A DNA stretch of 64,000 bases, from positions 25,467,795-25,531,794 of the forward strand of contig NC_092670.1 in the NCBI RefSeq assembly GCF_964355755.1, read 5' to 3'. Below the pieces are notes generated by a model. That model did no database searches. It was given only the letters and a program-made list of their open reading frames with translations, and was not told the origin of the DNA. The position numbers were made by a program, and so were the translations under genes. This document shows, in pieces, positions 1 through 11,129 of the stretch. Source of the stretch: Antedon mediterranea (lineage: Eukaryota > Echinodermata > Crinoidea > Comatulida > Antedonidae). The first letter of the stretch is position 1, and every line of letters begins with the position of its first letter.

Positions 1-34
1 CGATGCAATCGTAAACCAACAAATCTCGTCACAG

Positions 35-330
35 TTAAGAAGGTGTTTTCACACAGATCAGGAGGAAGTTTTATGATTATGAGTAGCCAAACAAGCGCGT
101 TGCATTATGAGATATGTTTTGATTGAAAACTTTTGACTGGAAGTCAAAGTTATTTTTTGAACAAAAAACGTCTGTATTTCAGTTAAATGATATTTTTTCC
201 AACTAATTTTTGATACTTCAAAATGACCCACTTTTTTTTCGAAATCTTTTTTTTTTAATTTTTTTGGAATTAGTCAAAGGGACAATACATCTTTAAAATT
301 GGAATAGTTTATAACAATAACACAAATGTA
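35..330. repeat. Repeat shared with the right end of the window
   Basis: This stretch matches 63686-64000 in the same orientation with a few substitutions and small indels. Both copies start at TTAAGAAGGTG and run through the T-rich AATTTTTTTGGAATTAG segment. In the right copy the sequence just before the match is the end of a TIR element; here it is unrelated. It may be a dispersed repeat or one end of a segmental duplication of the sialyltransferase locus. No coding potential is seen. Confidence 0.8.
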
Positions 331-3300
331 AATTATGCGGTAGGGTGGTTAGTCGATTAGTATGTTATGTAAATCATTTGATTTGGTTTATATTCCATTA
401 CTCACTGTATGTATTTTTTTCTTTTGTATTTTAATTTATGGTTTATATTATGTTAGTCCTCTATAAAAAGTTTGGGGGGCATTTTTTGTTAATAGCAGGC
501 AACCATGTTGAATATATCCTTTGTGGGGTGACAAAACCGATAGGGGTAGATGCCATCTTCAATTTTGAGTTTTAAGGTCAGTTTATATGGTCAAGAGGTC
601 AAACAAGGTCAATTTATAAGATTTTTATTTTATTCACGGAAAATCATCTACATCATCAGATCTATCCAAAAAAGAGATTTTTGAAGATCAACTGATGTTT
701 CATATTATAGTAATTATGAGATAAACATTTTATTTTACACATAAAAACATAGGAAATTAAATATAAAAGTGTCTTTTTCTCAAAATGTTGTTTTCACATA
801 CTTCTGTAAAGTACACAGTTTTATAATAGGCTTTCGATCCCCAGTCTGTTGTTAATTTGTCTTTTTTATGTTGTCCACCAGTCATCGTTTTGATTTTTGT
901 CGGAAAAATAGGTCAAGTATAATATGTATGAAACGCCATATGTGCCAAAAGATTGCTCTTTTCCTATAATATTATTAATATTATCTATAATAATATAATA
1001 ATATTTGAAAGTTTGTTTTTAGAAAAATCTCGAACACAGAGACCCTCAATATGCCCTCACTGTTTTGTTTGGGTCAGAGATGTTTTTTTTGGGTCAAAGA
1101 CCCTCTATAATGTAATTATTTAACATTTTTGTTCATTCTTTCAATGATACAAGTTTTTGTTGAAGTTTGTATCGAGTCTCAAAAACCCTATATTGGACTT
1201 AATCAAGGTTGGAAGGAGTGGTATAAATGGGTTCTCCTTCTTAAAGCCTTCGCATCTATGCTTTCTTGGCTGACGGTGATAACAGATATGAAACTCCTTA
1301 AGTAATTAAGAGGTCCTTTATACACATGGATAAAGACGGTTTCAACGTTATTTACAAACATTACGTTGGCCTACTGTGTCTAGGTATGGAATCCATATCT
1401 CCAACAAGACATAAGCGCACTTGAAAGAGGAAACGTCATGCGACAAAACTAATTCCAGCTATCCATTCTTATTCATATGAAGATTGTTTAAAGTTTCTTG
1501 GCCTAACAACCCTGTATGACAGACGAATTCGTGGTGACTTGATTGAAACATTCAACATTTTCAAAAGGTTTTGAGGGTGTAGCCTAGGAAGACTTCCTTC
1601 AAATGAGATGCAGAAATACACGAGGACATCAGCTTAGACTTTTCAAACCTAAATTTCACAAAGGACTGATAGGAGATCCAACTTTTCACAATGAGTAATT
1701 ATATATTTGAATGGTTTGCCAACCGAAGTCGTCATTTCTGAAACCACCAACACATTTAAAAACCGATTGTATTCGTTTTAGAAATGAGGTTAAAAGGGTA
1801 AAGAAGTTTTACCTATCTAAACTAATCAGAACCAAATATTCTAAACACTGAGTGGATGATTGATCGATTCAAAATAGAATCATTGGTGGTATATCAAGAA
1901 ACGCTGCAATTTATTGATAGGTTCTGCATGACATGGTCAGACTGATCTCGAATCACACATAATACACAATATTCTTTCGACCTGACATATGATAAGGAAG
2001 ATCTTACATTTAAAGTAACAACTTATTAAAAGATAAAAAAAAAGTAGAACTTAGAACTTCATGAGCCACTGAGAAAGCATCGTTCTAAACCTTTGCGGAT
2101 TTCTATAAGGCAACTGTTTCGATAAAGTATATCAAAACAAAAAAAACTGACAGAAAATCTGCTGACCAACTATTGGAGTATGATCATAGCTCAATTATAA
2201 TATGTTTAACCAAATCTGACTTCAGATATCTTGATGGATGGCATTGAAATACCCACAGATGTTCCAGAAGAAAACCAAAAAACATGTTGGTCATGCACTA
2301 AAGGATTCAGTAAACATAGCTGTCAAACATCTGGTGACTATGCAAGTATTTATAAGTTACCTAGAAATTTCGTCATTTTATTGTATTTGATCATAACATT
2401 GGAACAAGCAGTGAAACGATTGAAACGTATAGTCCCAATGTACTAATCTGTACTTACATGTGTTCGGAGCCACATTCATCGGTTTGGAGGAGAACAAATA
2501 TGACAAACATTCTTCTATGTCAATCACAAAGAAGCTTATGCAATTATACATGAAAGTTGATGTATGATATACACTTTGTAACTCCAATAGCAACCGTACT
2601 AAAGTATGGACGATATCTAGTATACTGAACAATAAAGTGGTTGAAAACCTATTAAGAACAATCTAACCAGCTTCCATTCCATTACAGGTTGCAGCACGTC
2701 ATTATTTGCTGGTGGTTATGGAAAGAAATCCTAGATACTGGAAATTGTTTGTAACGCATCCACTCCTTGTAAATGGAATTGATTAACATTAAGAATTTGT
2801 ACGTACATTGTACAGTAAAGTTTAATTGCCAAATATATGGTACTCTTGAGCAACTGTATAATAACAGACTACTCTTTGGAGGGTCTTGAAATGCTACCTC
2901 CATCTAGACTCAGTGACCATATACCATGAACACTAGTGATATATTTCCCTTAAATATTAAGTATTTCACTTTACAAAATAAATATTTAAGGACTGACAGT
3001 ATTTCCCTTAAATTGTTTTCACTTAGGGAAACATTTAAAAAGCTCACCTATGGTGAATACAGACATCTTAGAACCTAACATACGGGTCAACTATCAGGTA
3101 TGTGGCCTAAATTAATCGGGTCGTTTGGAAGCCCCTAACCCAGTTGTCAGTTTGGAACTTGTTACATGTGTATGTAAACTAAAGAGCCAGATGAAGTTGT
3201 TACCGAAAGCATGCATGTGTGGTTGTGATTCAATCGTTTGCTGTACCCAGATGGCCAGTAGGAATTATATCAGTGCTGGAAGAAATACCCACCTCAGAGC

Positions 3301-3935
3301 GTTTACCTCCCTCCATCCCAGAAAACTCCGATATTGACATGGGCCTATTACTCCCAACCCACAAATCCTCTGTGACCGTTTTTAAATGAAATTTATGAAA
3401 TTCTAGTATGCCTCCAATTTCGGTTATTTTGATACTCTAGGACTCATCCTCTCCATCCCTTGAACACCTTCCAGGAGTGATTCAAAAAGTTTAAAATCTT
3501 CCCAGTACAATTCTGGTCTTTTTGACACCACACTATAAACATCAGCCCCAGGCTATATTTATTTCAATTATTAATACTGATAATTAACAGGTCTGTGCTT
3601 TATTTGACCTTATGACCTTGAAAATGACCTTTAAACTTGTAAGTTGAAAAATTGATGAACTTGACCATATACCGCAATATGTCAATAATGATCCAATAAT
3701 GGTTGAATTTCTTTTAATTGGCTTATATGTTGTTGAAAACAGCTTAAACCCCCATTTTACCATATTTGACCTTATAACCTTGAAAATGACCTTTGACCTG
3801 AAATTTGAGAGCGGCATCCACCCCTATCTTTTTTGTCATCCCATAAGAGATATATTCCACATGGTTGCCTGCTATTAACAGAAAATGCCCCCCCCCCCCC
3901 CATGATGAAAAAGCTCACATTGGCCGCCCTACTAT
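330..3935. mobile_element. Non-coding element with diverged long inverted repeats
   Basis: The left arm near 470-620 is found inverted near 3590-3900. Both carry GTTAATAGCAGGCAACCATG, a later TGACAAAA-GATAGGGGT-GATGCC block and several 'aaggtcaa' words. The outer ends are less certain: a GTAGGG-GG motif near 340 faces an inverted GTAGGGCGGCC near 3932. A run of 14 C sits in the right arm at 3888-3901. The interior has no intact gene and holds a LINE relic, so this is probably an old non-autonomous foldback-type element. It lies directly upstream of the first visible sialyltransferase exon. Confidence 0.55.
1310..1800 (+). pseudogene. LINE reverse-transcriptase C-terminal relic
   Basis: Frame-by-frame reading of the plus strand gives pieces typical of the region after the reverse transcriptase of non-LTR retrotransposons: a RATKLIP-like stretch at about 1436-1460, then SYEDCLKFLGLTTLYDRR and RGDLIETFNIF near 1475-1570, and GHQLRLFKPKF near 1627-1660. 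They are separated by stops and frame changes, so this is a dead fragment. It lies inside the inverted-repeat element 330-3935, which suggests either that it inserted there or was captured. The clade (CR1-like) is an inference from the motif style. Confidence 0.6.
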
Positions 3936-4137
3936 AAGTAATTGATATAAATTATTTTTAATAGATTACCGTCATCATTTTTTAAAAATTACGAAATTAC
4001 AGAAGACAAAAAAGGACAATTACGGTAAATGAATATTATTGTAACATTATTTCACCATTGTAATAATTGATTATTGATTTATTTATCAAAATAGAGCATC
4101 AGTGATGACAGTAGGAATAATTATCATTTGATTTCAG

Positions 4138-5519
4138 AACACTTGTGAAGAAATGTTTTCCGCTAGATTATGCTTTTCTGATTTACAAAGATCCAGATGT
4201 AGGATTGAAGAAGTCGAGATTTAAACAAAAATTTACTTTTCGTGAATACATCTTTAGTTTGTTAACATCGGACAGGTCAAAATCTATGATTAACAAGAGC
4301 CATTTTAATTCCATTGACTTTCAAAGAGATTGTGCCATTGTCGGAAACGGAGGTATTCTTATTGGCAGCAAATGCGGAAAAAATATCAACAATCATGCTT
4401 TTGTGTTACGTTCAAATCTGGCTCCGATTGTGAATTACGAAGATGACGTTGGTACTAAAACAAATATGACAGTTCTAAACGGACAAATAATGGACGAAGT
4501 TATAGATACAGTAGATCAAGGTGCGCTGGGTAAAACATTTCTGGAGCGAATTCAGTATTTGAATGATTCTATTTTATGGTACAGTAAAGCTACTGAAGTA
4601 CAATTTAAGAAACATCAGTTACAATTCCTCAGTAAAATGCTGAAAAACAAATATAATCTTCCAATTCGATTCGGCTACAGTTGGAGAACCTTCGATCCAC
4701 TAACAAGATGGTAAGTAAGCCTTTAGCCCTATTTGTACAGAATTGGTTGCTCGGGCACGATTTAATCGAATATATTGAAAACATAAACAAATAGAATTAA
4801 ACGTATGAAAATATTCTGGAATGAGAAAATTTTAAATGAAACTCAAATGAGTAAACGATCCCAATTACGATTAAATTGTTCTTATTGCTCATAACGTCAT
4901 TTGGTTGGACTAATCTCTTTTTGTTCTAGGAAAGGGCCTTTTTTATAAGCTTGATTTAGTAACAGATTTAAGTTTTTTAATGAATGTCATTTTTTTAAAT
5001 ACGGGTGATGACCTTGGTTCTTTCCTTTTTTCCCCTTCTTTGTTGCATTGTGGGCCTACTTTCCGAATAGTGGAAAATGATGAAAGGAAGGGTTTTAACT
5101 ATACGCATATTCGATTTACGCGCCTAGTTGAAAACATTCCCGACTATGAGAAAGATTGCCGATTTCTCGCACGGAATAGGTATTGCGGTTCATGGGTATG
5201 CATCACATACAAGATCGTAAGACATAATAACATTATTTATTTCACCATCAACAGGTTCTGGGGTACAGGTATTCGTGTTCCACATCTGACTACTGGGTTT
5301 AACACGTTCACCGTTGCTGTGTCTCTGTGTGATAACATTACTCTTTACGGATTCTACCCGTTTAACCATGATACCAATGGAAAACCTCTACTTTACCATT
5401 ATTATGACAAGACCGATGTTCTTGGAAATCATAGGGTACATAATATGCCAAAGGAATATGAGTTACTTACTCAATTTAACGCGTCAGGTGTATTACGGTT
5501 GGTGACGAATTGTAATTGA
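4138..5519 (+). CDS. Alpha-2,8-sialyltransferase (ST8Sia-like), catalytic exons
   Basis: Two exons are visible: 4138-4710 and 5255-5519, each with AG acceptor and, for the first, a GTAAGT donor. The first is 573 nt with 1 nt and 2 nt overhangs, the second 265 nt, so the phases join exactly through a split TGG codon. The first exon carries sialyl motif L (DCAIVGNGGILIGSKCG, DDVGTKTNMTVLN). The second carries motif S (TTGFNTFTVAVSLCD, ITLYGFYPF), motif III (YHYYDK) and the VS motif (HNMPKE). ST8Sia enzymes are type II Golgi membrane proteins that transfer sialic acid from CMP-sialic acid onto sialylated glycans. The exon needs a preceding exon ending in a 2-nt overhang. No signal-anchor exon lies upstream within the window, so the 5' end is probably to the left. 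No stop or frameshift is seen. The intron (4711-5254) has no recognisable content. Subfamily is not resolved. Confidence 0.9.
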
Positions 5520-5525
5520 AATAAA
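5520..5525 (+). promoter_or_regulatory. Polyadenylation signal AATAAA
   Basis: AATAAA starts one base after the sialyltransferase stop codon. If used, the 3' UTR would be only some tens of bases and would end before the opposing gene, whose stop codon is at 5622. Confidence 0.45.
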
Positions 5526-5621
5526 TTGGGAAAACATTTCAAAACTTCAATAACAACTTACTTTTTGGAAATATTATAAAATAGTATAATTGTATATCTG
5601 CATTTTAAACAGCCTCCATAT

Positions 5622-8527
5622 TCAAATACACGGTGTTGTTTTTAAATGTAAAATGCCCATGTCGTTTAATCTCTGTAGTAATTTAAATTCTGTCGGAATG
5701 TTGTGAATTCGATTGTAAGTATTTTCCATTACAACATCTTCATAATAGTGATGACGAATTGATCGACCTTTAGCGTCAACAACAAACGGATAAAATCCGT
5801 ATAAGGTTATCTCTTTACAAAACGCAATGGCAACTGTGTACATATTCAGTCCAGTTGTTGTGTATGGAACGTCAATTGACCAAAACCTAAAAAAAACACG
5901 AAACAAATGATTTTATTATTATTATTTGTATTTCTCAAACATCACTCAACGTATGATGGGTGGGGGTGGAGAGCTTTATATTTGCGACACGCTATGAATT
6001 AACCTACTTTTCATTTTATCATTAGTGGGGAAACGGACACGTGCCTCCTTACTCAAAATGATCGACACAATGTTGGTGGAGATCCAACCGCAACCAATGG
6101 TACACTATTATGCTTAGTAGATGTCCTGTTGGCCGTTGCTAATGTGACCACTCGCGACTGATCTAAATTGAACGCATCGATAAGCGATTTAATGATTTTA
6201 AATGAATGTAACTTTAAATTGAAGGGAACAAAATTGGGACAGATTTTACTCTTAGTTTTAGTTAATGATGCGGCCACTGAAAGTTGCAGGCGTTGGTGGA
6301 CATTTGTGGATGACCTGACTCTAGGGGAAGTAACCAAATGTGATGCCCTTCTAAATTCCAGAATATTATTAATAGTATCGGTGAGTGGTCTACAGCAAAT
6401 GATTTTCTACCAGAACCAGTCAAATGCCAACTTATTTAATTTTTTTTAAGCAACGGCAGATTAATGTAGCCTATAAAATCAATAATTTGGACCTTCCGAT
6501 CTACTTGGTGTAAAAATTCAAGATGACCTCAGTTATGGTTATAATGTTAATGATATAGCACGCAAGGTATTTTCACTTTGTATCCTAAAGTGGTATAGTG
6601 CAGCACCAATCAGTAATATGATTACGGTTTTTACATCATATATCCAATCCAATAAAAAGAATACAGAAACGGGCAGCTGTAAGAATAATTCTTGACTCGA
6701 GTTCACGTTTTAGCTACGAATTACTCCTAGAATATGCAGACTTTGCCTTCTTTAAAGATCCGCAGAGAAAGTCTTCTTAAGTTTGGCAGTGATCTTTTTA
6801 AAGTCTACAATATTTAGGGATATGTTGCCTCAATATTATAATTCTAATAGGAATGAGATCGTTAAGGAACAATACTTGCATTTTTGCAGATGCCGTACTG
6901 AAAGGTATGTGAAATTAACAATCACGTACCTAGCACGGATCTTTTTTAACGTGTATGCTTTGTTTTTTGATTAAATTGTAATCCAACTGTTTGAACTCTT
7001 GAATGTTTTTATATATCTGAATAAATAAATAACATGATTTATCGTATAAATAACTTCATAGCCTGTCGGCACAAATGCAATTGATACAACAACAAGGTCG
7101 ACAAGCGGTGGGATCTTCCATTTCATTGCTTGCGATATAGGTCAAATAATTTGCATTCACGAATGTACAACTAACGTAATAGTAGGCTTGACTTTTCATA
7201 CATACCATTTTGTAAGATGCTCTATTCCTGTATACGTATAAGCTATACGTATTGGTAGATTATATGATACTTTTAGTTCCTTGGCTAAATACCGTAACTT
7301 GTTTTTGGCCCAGAAACGCGTTCGCGCTCCTTTGTGATACCATATCACAGAATCATTTAACCACTTCAGACGTTCAATAAATTTTGCTTTTTCCAAAGTC
7401 CGACCTTCACTAGAAAGTAGCCTACTGAATACAGCGTGCGTATGATATCATAGTTCAGAACAGTAAAATTCGTCTTCGTACCAACATCATCTTTGAAGTT
7501 TCGGATTGGTGCCCTCATGACGTAATCGTATCGAGTGTCGATCTCCGAACCGCAACCACTGTTTTCCAAAATGCCACCGTTCCCAATAATTGCACATTTA
7601 TCATACATTTTCATAGCATCTAACTTGGTTTTTATGTAAGTTCGCGTTGCGTTGTTTTGATTGATACTTTCAATTATATATTCGATGAATCCTAAGCCTT
7701 GCTTAAAGTCCATTTCAGAAGACGGGATGCCTTCTTTGTACAGCATTACCGTCCAATCAATTGGAAAACATTTTAATATATGCTTCCTTTAAAAAAAAGA
7801 ATGAATCGCAAAAACGTCAGTAATCCTAGATGTATCCTAAACTCACTGACCTTACTTAGGCCTATCCTCTTTTATAGTTAAAAACAAACACATTTTGACA
7901 AACATTTACATTCATTTACGCCTGAGGTGGTAAGACACGAGACTATCCATGGAACATTTTGATCATTTAAAAATTACACCAACCTTAACATTTCAACTTT
8001 CTTATTCACATCAGGATCTTCATCTGGATGAGCAAAAAAAGTTTCATCCAGTCTATATTAAAGAGTAAGTATTTATACTGGACTGAGATAACCTCTCAAA
8101 TGATTGTGGGGCAATGGGTATGGTGGTCGCCAGCTAGATTCAATGACAACTAATAGATTAGGGTTCAAAGAATGAAACAGTGTTGATCCTTTCACATCAC
8201 ACATAGATCTTCAAATTTTATGCATGCTATGCGACGTGAAAGTGGTATTATAAGCTGACACATGATCTATCGTCTATCTTGCTAAGTTTACCGGTCGTGA
8301 TCTTTTTTGTTATTATTATATTTCATTTATCACTGGTTACAACTTTATTAAAAGATTGAAACGTGTAAAAAAATGCTTAAAAAACATAATATAGTATACC
8401 GTTTGCATTCGACAGGTACAGGTAACCCAAACGGTTCCTCTGTAATGATGGCCAATATGAGCCAGCTTCCAAACATTAGAAAACAAAAACACCGGGGACG
8501 GGTCAACAACGTCTTTGCCTTCATCAT
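5622..8527 (-). CDS. Alpha-2,8-sialyltransferase (ST8Sia-like), four exons, one frameshift
   Basis: Exons in transcript order: 8527-8400, 8052-7984, 7786-7206, 5886-5622. Exon 1 starts at tandem ATGs and encodes a short basic N-terminus followed by a hydrophobic segment (CFCFLMFGSWLILAII), a type II signal anchor, and ends in ECK plus a 2-nt overhang. Exon 2 (69 nt) is an acidic stem piece (AHPDEDPDVNKK). Exon 3 has motif L (KCAIIGNGGILENSGCG, DDVGTKTNFTVLN). Exon 4 has motif S (ITLYGFYPF), motif III (HHYYED) and VS (HNIPTE). Every junction has GT-AG and matching phase. Exon 4 is 265 nt, exactly as in the opposite gene. Exon 3 is 581 nt against 573 there, not a multiple of three, and the reading frame breaks near 7400-7430, so this copy is disabled or contains an assembly indel. 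Intron 3 holds a LINE relic. The gene points at the plus-strand paralogue (tail to tail). Confidence 0.82.
5917..6051. repeat. Intronic segment duplicated at 27700-27834
   Basis: A 135-base segment just upstream of the last sialyltransferase exon (minus strand) is nearly identical to 27700-27834. Here the A/T-rich left edge is continuous; in the other copy a Helitron-like 3' terminus sits at this point. It therefore acts as an empty-site reference. Confidence 0.85.
6052..7032 (+). pseudogene. 5'-truncated CR1-like LINE relic
   Basis: Plus-strand pieces in shifting frames include GTKLGQILLLVLVNDA and the FVDDLTLGEV block (reverse-transcriptase active-site FxDD) at about 6217-6340, then the post-RT region (AAVRIILDSS near 6675-6700, then ADFASLK and FGSDLFK to about 6800). 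It ends in a short ATAAATAAATAA tail near 7020-7032, as expected for a LINE 3' end. It lies in the last intron of the minus-strand sialyltransferase gene, opposite to it in orientation. The left edge is fixed by loss of similarity to 27700-27834 at 6051/6052. Confidence 0.7.
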
Positions 8528-8794
8528 AATATCATCGATATCAAACTAGAAAACACGTAGGTAAGCTGAGCTATTAAAAATGTGGTTGAGTTAAGAATAC
8601 AGTGGAAAAAAAAGACTTCTTCAATTCAATTAAAATTTCAGACAATTGCCCATATGGTATAATACACTTACACAAAAAAAAGATGATGAAGGAGAGACTT
8701 CTAAACCTGTCGCGTTCAATGGTCTAGCCTACAATAGAAAGTAGTGCATTGTGTATGTACGGCCGCGCCTTGGCTGGCTATTTATTACAAGCAC

Positions 8795-9125
8795 GCTAAA
8801 GCCCGGCGCACACTAGAGCTTCCGGCTGAGCCAATCGGCACGAGTACATTTTGCTCACAGTGTGTGCGCCGGGGAATTCGTGAGGAATCGGCCACGCGTG
8901 CCGCTGAGGAAAATATCTAGCCTATCCTGTTTAATATTTTTTGGCACGCGTGCCATTTTCCTCAAGTGTGCGCCGAACGTCGTGAGCAGATAGCTCACTA
9001 AAAAATTCCACTGCGCATGACATGTTCTGATTTATTATAATAATGTCAGCGAATATTAAGCGTATTAAGTAACTATCCAATCAGAAAATCGCGTACTGAA
9101 GGCGTTTAGTGTGCGTCCGATAGAA
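8795..9125. mobile_element. Probable hAT-like MITE upstream of the sialyltransferase
   Basis: A locally GC-rich segment with inverted ends: CCCGGCGCACACTAGAGC near 8802-8819 faces GCGTTTAGTGTGCGTCCG near 9100-9118 in reverse. An internal inverted pair (GCACGCGTGCC) is also present. 'GCGCACACTA' ends are common among hAT-type non-autonomous elements. No clear 8-bp target duplication was found. It lies 0.3-0.6 kb upstream of the start codon of the minus-strand gene, so it could contribute to its promoter. Confidence 0.45.
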
Positions 9126-9890
9126 CGCGATCACAATTTGCCAAAGAACTTATAACACAAGAATCTCCTGTTCTTCAATTTGCATTCAAAACACAGTATC
9201 GGAAGTACAGTGTTAAAAGGTCAAACTGGGCGACGCCATTTCACAGCATGGAGCAGCGCCCCCTCCAAACTAGGGAGTCAATTACTCGACTACCACCACC
9301 CAGCAGTGGACGTGCATGTACTTATGGATAGTAGGCCTACACTCAATATTGAATATCGAAACGTGGCAGGCTGAAGGCCCTTGACCTTTGACAAGATCGC
9401 CTAAATTTTTAATATATTAACTTTACAATACTTAGTGTTGTATATTCTGGTACAGCCGCTCCATAATCTCTTTGTTTTTCTTCCTTATATCTATATTTTT
9501 TAATTTATACTAACAAATATCTTTTTTATTAATATAATAATAATAATAATATATCAAAAATTTATTAAATAATATTCATCGCATAACATGCAATCTACGA
9601 TAATTTAATTAATTGATATAACAAATTTATTAAATACATATAACATCATTGGAATAAAAAGAACAAATCACATATCTACACATAATCATAACATCGTATA
9701 CTCTATCTCTAACAATTTATTCAATCTTCTATCGACTAAAGCCGAAGTATAGTCGTAATCTCGGGACCGTTCTATGGCCACCACCAGGTAGGCTTACTTC
9801 ATTAAGGCTTCTATGAATGGATGTACTGGTTGGGAGCAGGAACGCTAGTAGACCAAACCCAGTACCGTTTTGATTACGATCAATCGGGAA
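9126..9890. other. AT-rich spacer, no feature seen
   Basis: Contains short ATA and TAA runs near 9530-9660 and no supported reading frame. Confidence 0.5.
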
Positions 9891-9891
9891 A

Positions 9892-11040
9892 TTACCTCAT
9901 GAGCGTAGCTTGGTTAATTGTGAGTTGTGGTTGAGGAAAATCGCGTACAGCGGTGACTTTGGAGTTTATTGGTTGAATTTCATCTGAAGAAACTAAATGT
10001 CCCAAAAATTCAAGTTGCGATTGGCCAAATAGGCATTTAGATGGGTTAATGATGATGCCGTATTCCTGAAGGCGGTTGAAAAATAGTTTGAGATGTTGTT
10101 TATGTTCGCCATCATTCGTGCTTGCTACTAAAAGGTCATCAATATAATCATATACAAAATCAAAATCGTTGAAAAGATTGAGCTTTACGTAGGCCAAATG
10201 GCATCCGCGAGTAAATTCAAACAGTACAAAAGGTATGAGAATAGCTGTCTTGCAAATATCCTCCTCGGCCATTGGTATTTGATGATACACTCGCACAAGG
10301 ACGATTTTTGAAAAAACAGATTTTCCTTGGAGGTGAGATGTGTGAAGTCCTGAATGTGTGTGTGGGACAGGATACTTATCTGGGACGGTTACACGGTTGA
10401 GGCCTCGATAATCACTACATGGACACCAGTCGCCTAGTTCCTTCTTGGGAACTATGTGGAGAGGTGAAGCCCAATTACCACTTGAAGGTCTAACAATTCC
10501 CAAGTCCACATGTGTTGGAATTTGTGTTTAGCAATTTTGAGACGATCAGGTGGTAATCGGCGAGGGCGGGCTGAAACAGGTGGACCATTTGTTACAGTGT
10601 GATGCTTGATTTTGTGGCGTATCGGCGCATCTCTTTGGCGAGGTTTTGAAGACGGTCGCTTCTGGGGTTGGCGTTTTCCGGAGTCGGAAAATTGTCAGTC
10701 GTGAAAGTACATGGTGTATTCCTCCCGATTCCTACCAGCTTTGCAATACCCTCAATATCCAGTTCATCCTTCGTTGTGTAATGGTGGGAAGGCGACTGAG
10801 AAAAAGTTGCCGCATAACAGATTGTTACCTACTAATTGTAGCATACGACGATATCATTTGACGGCTTGTGGTCACCTAACTCCTCGGCAGTAGGAGTCGG
10901 ATGTTCGTTTAATCAGCTTACTCTTTGAGCCGTTGATAAGGACGGTCCGTCGGAGTGTTGATTAGGAGGTCTCGGACCTCCTGAGCAATTTCTGGCTGTA
11001 ATGAGCCAACCACGTAGTGGTACTTTGTGAGTTCAGTGGT
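9892..11040 (-). pseudogene. Ty3/gypsy retrotransposon relic (gag and RT fragments)
   Basis: Reading the minus strand, a gag-like block (YHYVVGSLQPEIAQEV, later LFLSRLP) occupies about 11030-10790. A protease-RT linker with GPPVSARPRRLPPDRLK and IAKHKFQHM lies at about 10595-10510. RT follows from 10509 to 9892 with GIVRPSSGNWASPLHIVPKK, DYRGLNRVTVPDKYPVPH, the active-site YIDDLL and LEFLGHLVSS. About 25 residues of RT ahead of YIDD are replaced, a frameshift splits the linker from RT, and most of protease is missing. No integrase or RNase H is seen beyond 9892. This is an old dead copy, unrelated in pol sequence to the Gmr1-like element at 34-55 kb. Confidence 0.8.
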
Positions 11041-11043
11041 AAT

Positions 11044-11122
11044 ATGTCATGTGTGGAATTGTGACTCTACCTGCGTAAACCAAATGTCATGTGTGGAATT
11101 GTGACTCTACCGCGTAAACCAA
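11044..11122. repeat. Two-copy 40-bp tandem duplication
   Basis: ATGTCATGTGTGGAATTGTG... is repeated head to tail (11044-11083 and 11084-11122), the second unit lacking one base. It sits in the gypsy relic and looks like a recent replication slippage. Confidence 0.85.
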
Positions 11123-11129
11123 ATAGCTG

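Noticed and set aside
6053-6337. Minus-strand open frame of 94 codons in the sialyltransferase intron
   Set aside because: The opposite strand carries recognisable LINE reverse-transcriptase motifs over the same bases; this is its shadow.
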